Below, in pieces: positions 40,287 through 41,080 of a stretch of DNA of 41,080 nucleotides. The notes below the pieces were generated by a model. That model had not been told where the DNA came from, searched no databases, and worked only from the letters and a program-made list of their open reading frames with translations. The translations under genes and the position numbers were made by a program. Origin of the DNA: an uncultured Lewinella sp. (GTDB lineage: Bacteria > Bacteroidota > Bacteroidia > Chitinophagales > Saprospiraceae). Each line of letters begins with the position of its first letter. The stretch's first letter is position 1. The stretch lies in the NCBI GenBank assembly GCA_938021455.1, contig CALIGP010000322.1, positions 1 through 41,080 of the forward strand. The letters run 5' to 3'.

Positions 40287-41080
40287 ATGAACTACCGCAA
40301 AACCCTCCTCTTCAATACCCTCGGATTACCCGCTTACTGGCGCGCCTGTCGGGAGGAGTACGCCCGCATGAATGTCCGCGAAGAGAAGATCTCCTACGGC
40401 CCATCCGACCGGCAGTATGCCCTGGTAGTTACCTCGCGGGATACACCTCCGGCATCCCCAGATAAATACGTCATTTACCTCCACGGCGGAGCGTGGACCT
40501 TCGGCAGCCCGGAGAAGTTCGTTGCCGCGGCCATCCCCTGGCTGGCGGCCGGTTACCGGGTCATCTTGCCGAGCTACCGCCGGCCACCGGCGGTGGGGCT
40601 CAACGAGGTAGTGGAAGATTGCTGGTCAGCCGTGAAGGCTTGCGCTCCGGGTGAAGCCGTAGCAGAGTTTCAAATAGCAGGTATCAGTGCCGGCGCTCAT
40701 CTGGCGGCGCTCCTGGCCTTAGACCCTGCTGGTTGGCGCCGGGCCGGATGGCCGGCCGCTCCCACGGCCGCACTCTGCTGTGCCGGGCCGCTCAACTTTG
40801 CATTCCTGCGTCCGCGCCGCCTCTTTCTGCCCCGCTACCGCCACCTTGATCCCATTCAACAACTTACCGAAGGCCACCCGAACCCTGACTGCCGCTGGCA
40901 ACTCCTCCACGGCACCGCTGACGCAACGGTTGACGTGCGCCACTCCAACACCTTTCATCAGGAACTGCTGAACCAGGGCGCTATCGCTGATCTCCACCAC
41001 ATCCCGAACGGGACCCACCTCGATAGCGGCCGATGGATGTTCAAAGGCCACCCCCTACGTCCACTAATCGATGACTTCAT
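40287..41080 (+). CDS. Alpha/beta-hydrolase, esterase/lipase type (partial, 3' end beyond window)
   Basis: 264 complete codons from ATG 40287 to the right edge without a stop. Oxyanion block VIYLHGGAWTFGSPEKF (HGG-x-W form of the hormone-sensitive-lipase-like group), nucleophile elbow G132-I-S134-A-G136, acid D212 in HGTADATVDV, and His244 in NGTHLDS, so the triad is complete. There is no signal peptide. It probably hydrolyses a small ester in the cytoplasm. The AUG lies just beyond a long inverted repeat. Confidence 0.88.
   Translation, partial: MNYRKTLLFNTLGLPAYWRACREEYARMNVREEKISYGPSDRQYALVVTSRDTPPASPDKYVIYLHGGAWTFGSPEKFVAAAIPWLAAGYRVILPSYRRPPAVGLNEVVEDCWSAVKACAPGEAVAEFQIAGISAGAHLAALLALDPAGWRRAGWPAAPTAALCCAGPLNFAFLRPRRLFLPRYRHLDPIQQLTEGHPNPDCRWQLLHGTADATVDVRHSNTFHQELLNQGAIADLHHIPNGTHLDSGRWMFKGHPLRPLIDDF

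Overview
The window is a stretch of Bacteroidota chromosome, most likely a marine Saprospiria/Lewinella-type bacterium. This rests on a SusC/SusD pair, very long SusC-type and TonB-type receptors, weak Shine-Dalgarno sites, TAnnTTTG-like promoter boxes and a sulfatase/rhamnosidase fusion of the kind used against the algal polysaccharide ulvan. The species assignment is inference.

Left part, 1-8959, minus strand: a polysaccharide-utilisation locus. In transcription order it has a SusC receptor, a SusD lipoprotein, a small fasciclin-domain lipoprotein, a strong hairpin with a T-run, and a >1121-residue sulfatase + GH78 alpha-L-rhamnosidase fusion that runs off the left edge. Next come two housekeeping-type genes (aldo/keto reductase, gamma-carbonic anhydrase-like, 9265-10715).

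Middle, 10759-15785: an AT-rich stretch of surface/tailoring-type genes. It holds a putative fucosyltransferase-like glycosyltransferase, a membrane acyltransferase, a D-2-hydroxyacid-dehydrogenase homologue that lacks its catalytic residues, and two overlapping sulfotransferases.

Core, 15763-37886: a nonribosomal peptide synthetase (NRPS) cluster made of two divergent units separated by a 507-base control region. The leftward unit encodes an ABC exporter, a HupE/UreJ-type membrane protein, NRPS C-A-T-E, NRPS C-T-TE, a glycosyltransferase and a phosphopantetheinyl transferase. The rightward unit encodes an acyl-CoA-dehydrogenase-like flavoprotein, a stand-alone adenylation enzyme, a free carrier protein, NRPS C-A-T and a TonB-dependent receptor. 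The dehydrogenase/ligase/carrier trio matches the prolyl-carrier dehydrogenation sets (PltE/F/L and AnaB/C/D types), so the chain probably starts with a pyrrole-2-carboxyl or dehydroprolyl group. The striking element is the 1386-residue NRPS. Its adenylation domain reads as asparagine-specific (DLTKIGEVGK) and is interrupted between motifs A8 and A9/A10 by about 335 residues of a WbpG/PseA-type PP-loop ATPase (amidotransferase). Homologues of that insert turn an acetamido group into an acetamidino group. The simplest hypothesis is on-line conversion of the asparagine carboxamide into an amidine (or thioamide). The terminal thioesterase has Cys instead of Ser as its predicted nucleophile.

Right part, 37927-41080: a second phosphopantetheinyl transferase, a ~197-base nested inverted-repeat element, a small two-helix membrane protein, a WD40 protein, a second inverted-repeat element, and an alpha/beta-hydrolase cut by the right edge. 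A 13-base motif, CGCAGGTGCARRG, occurs six times across the window, far above chance.
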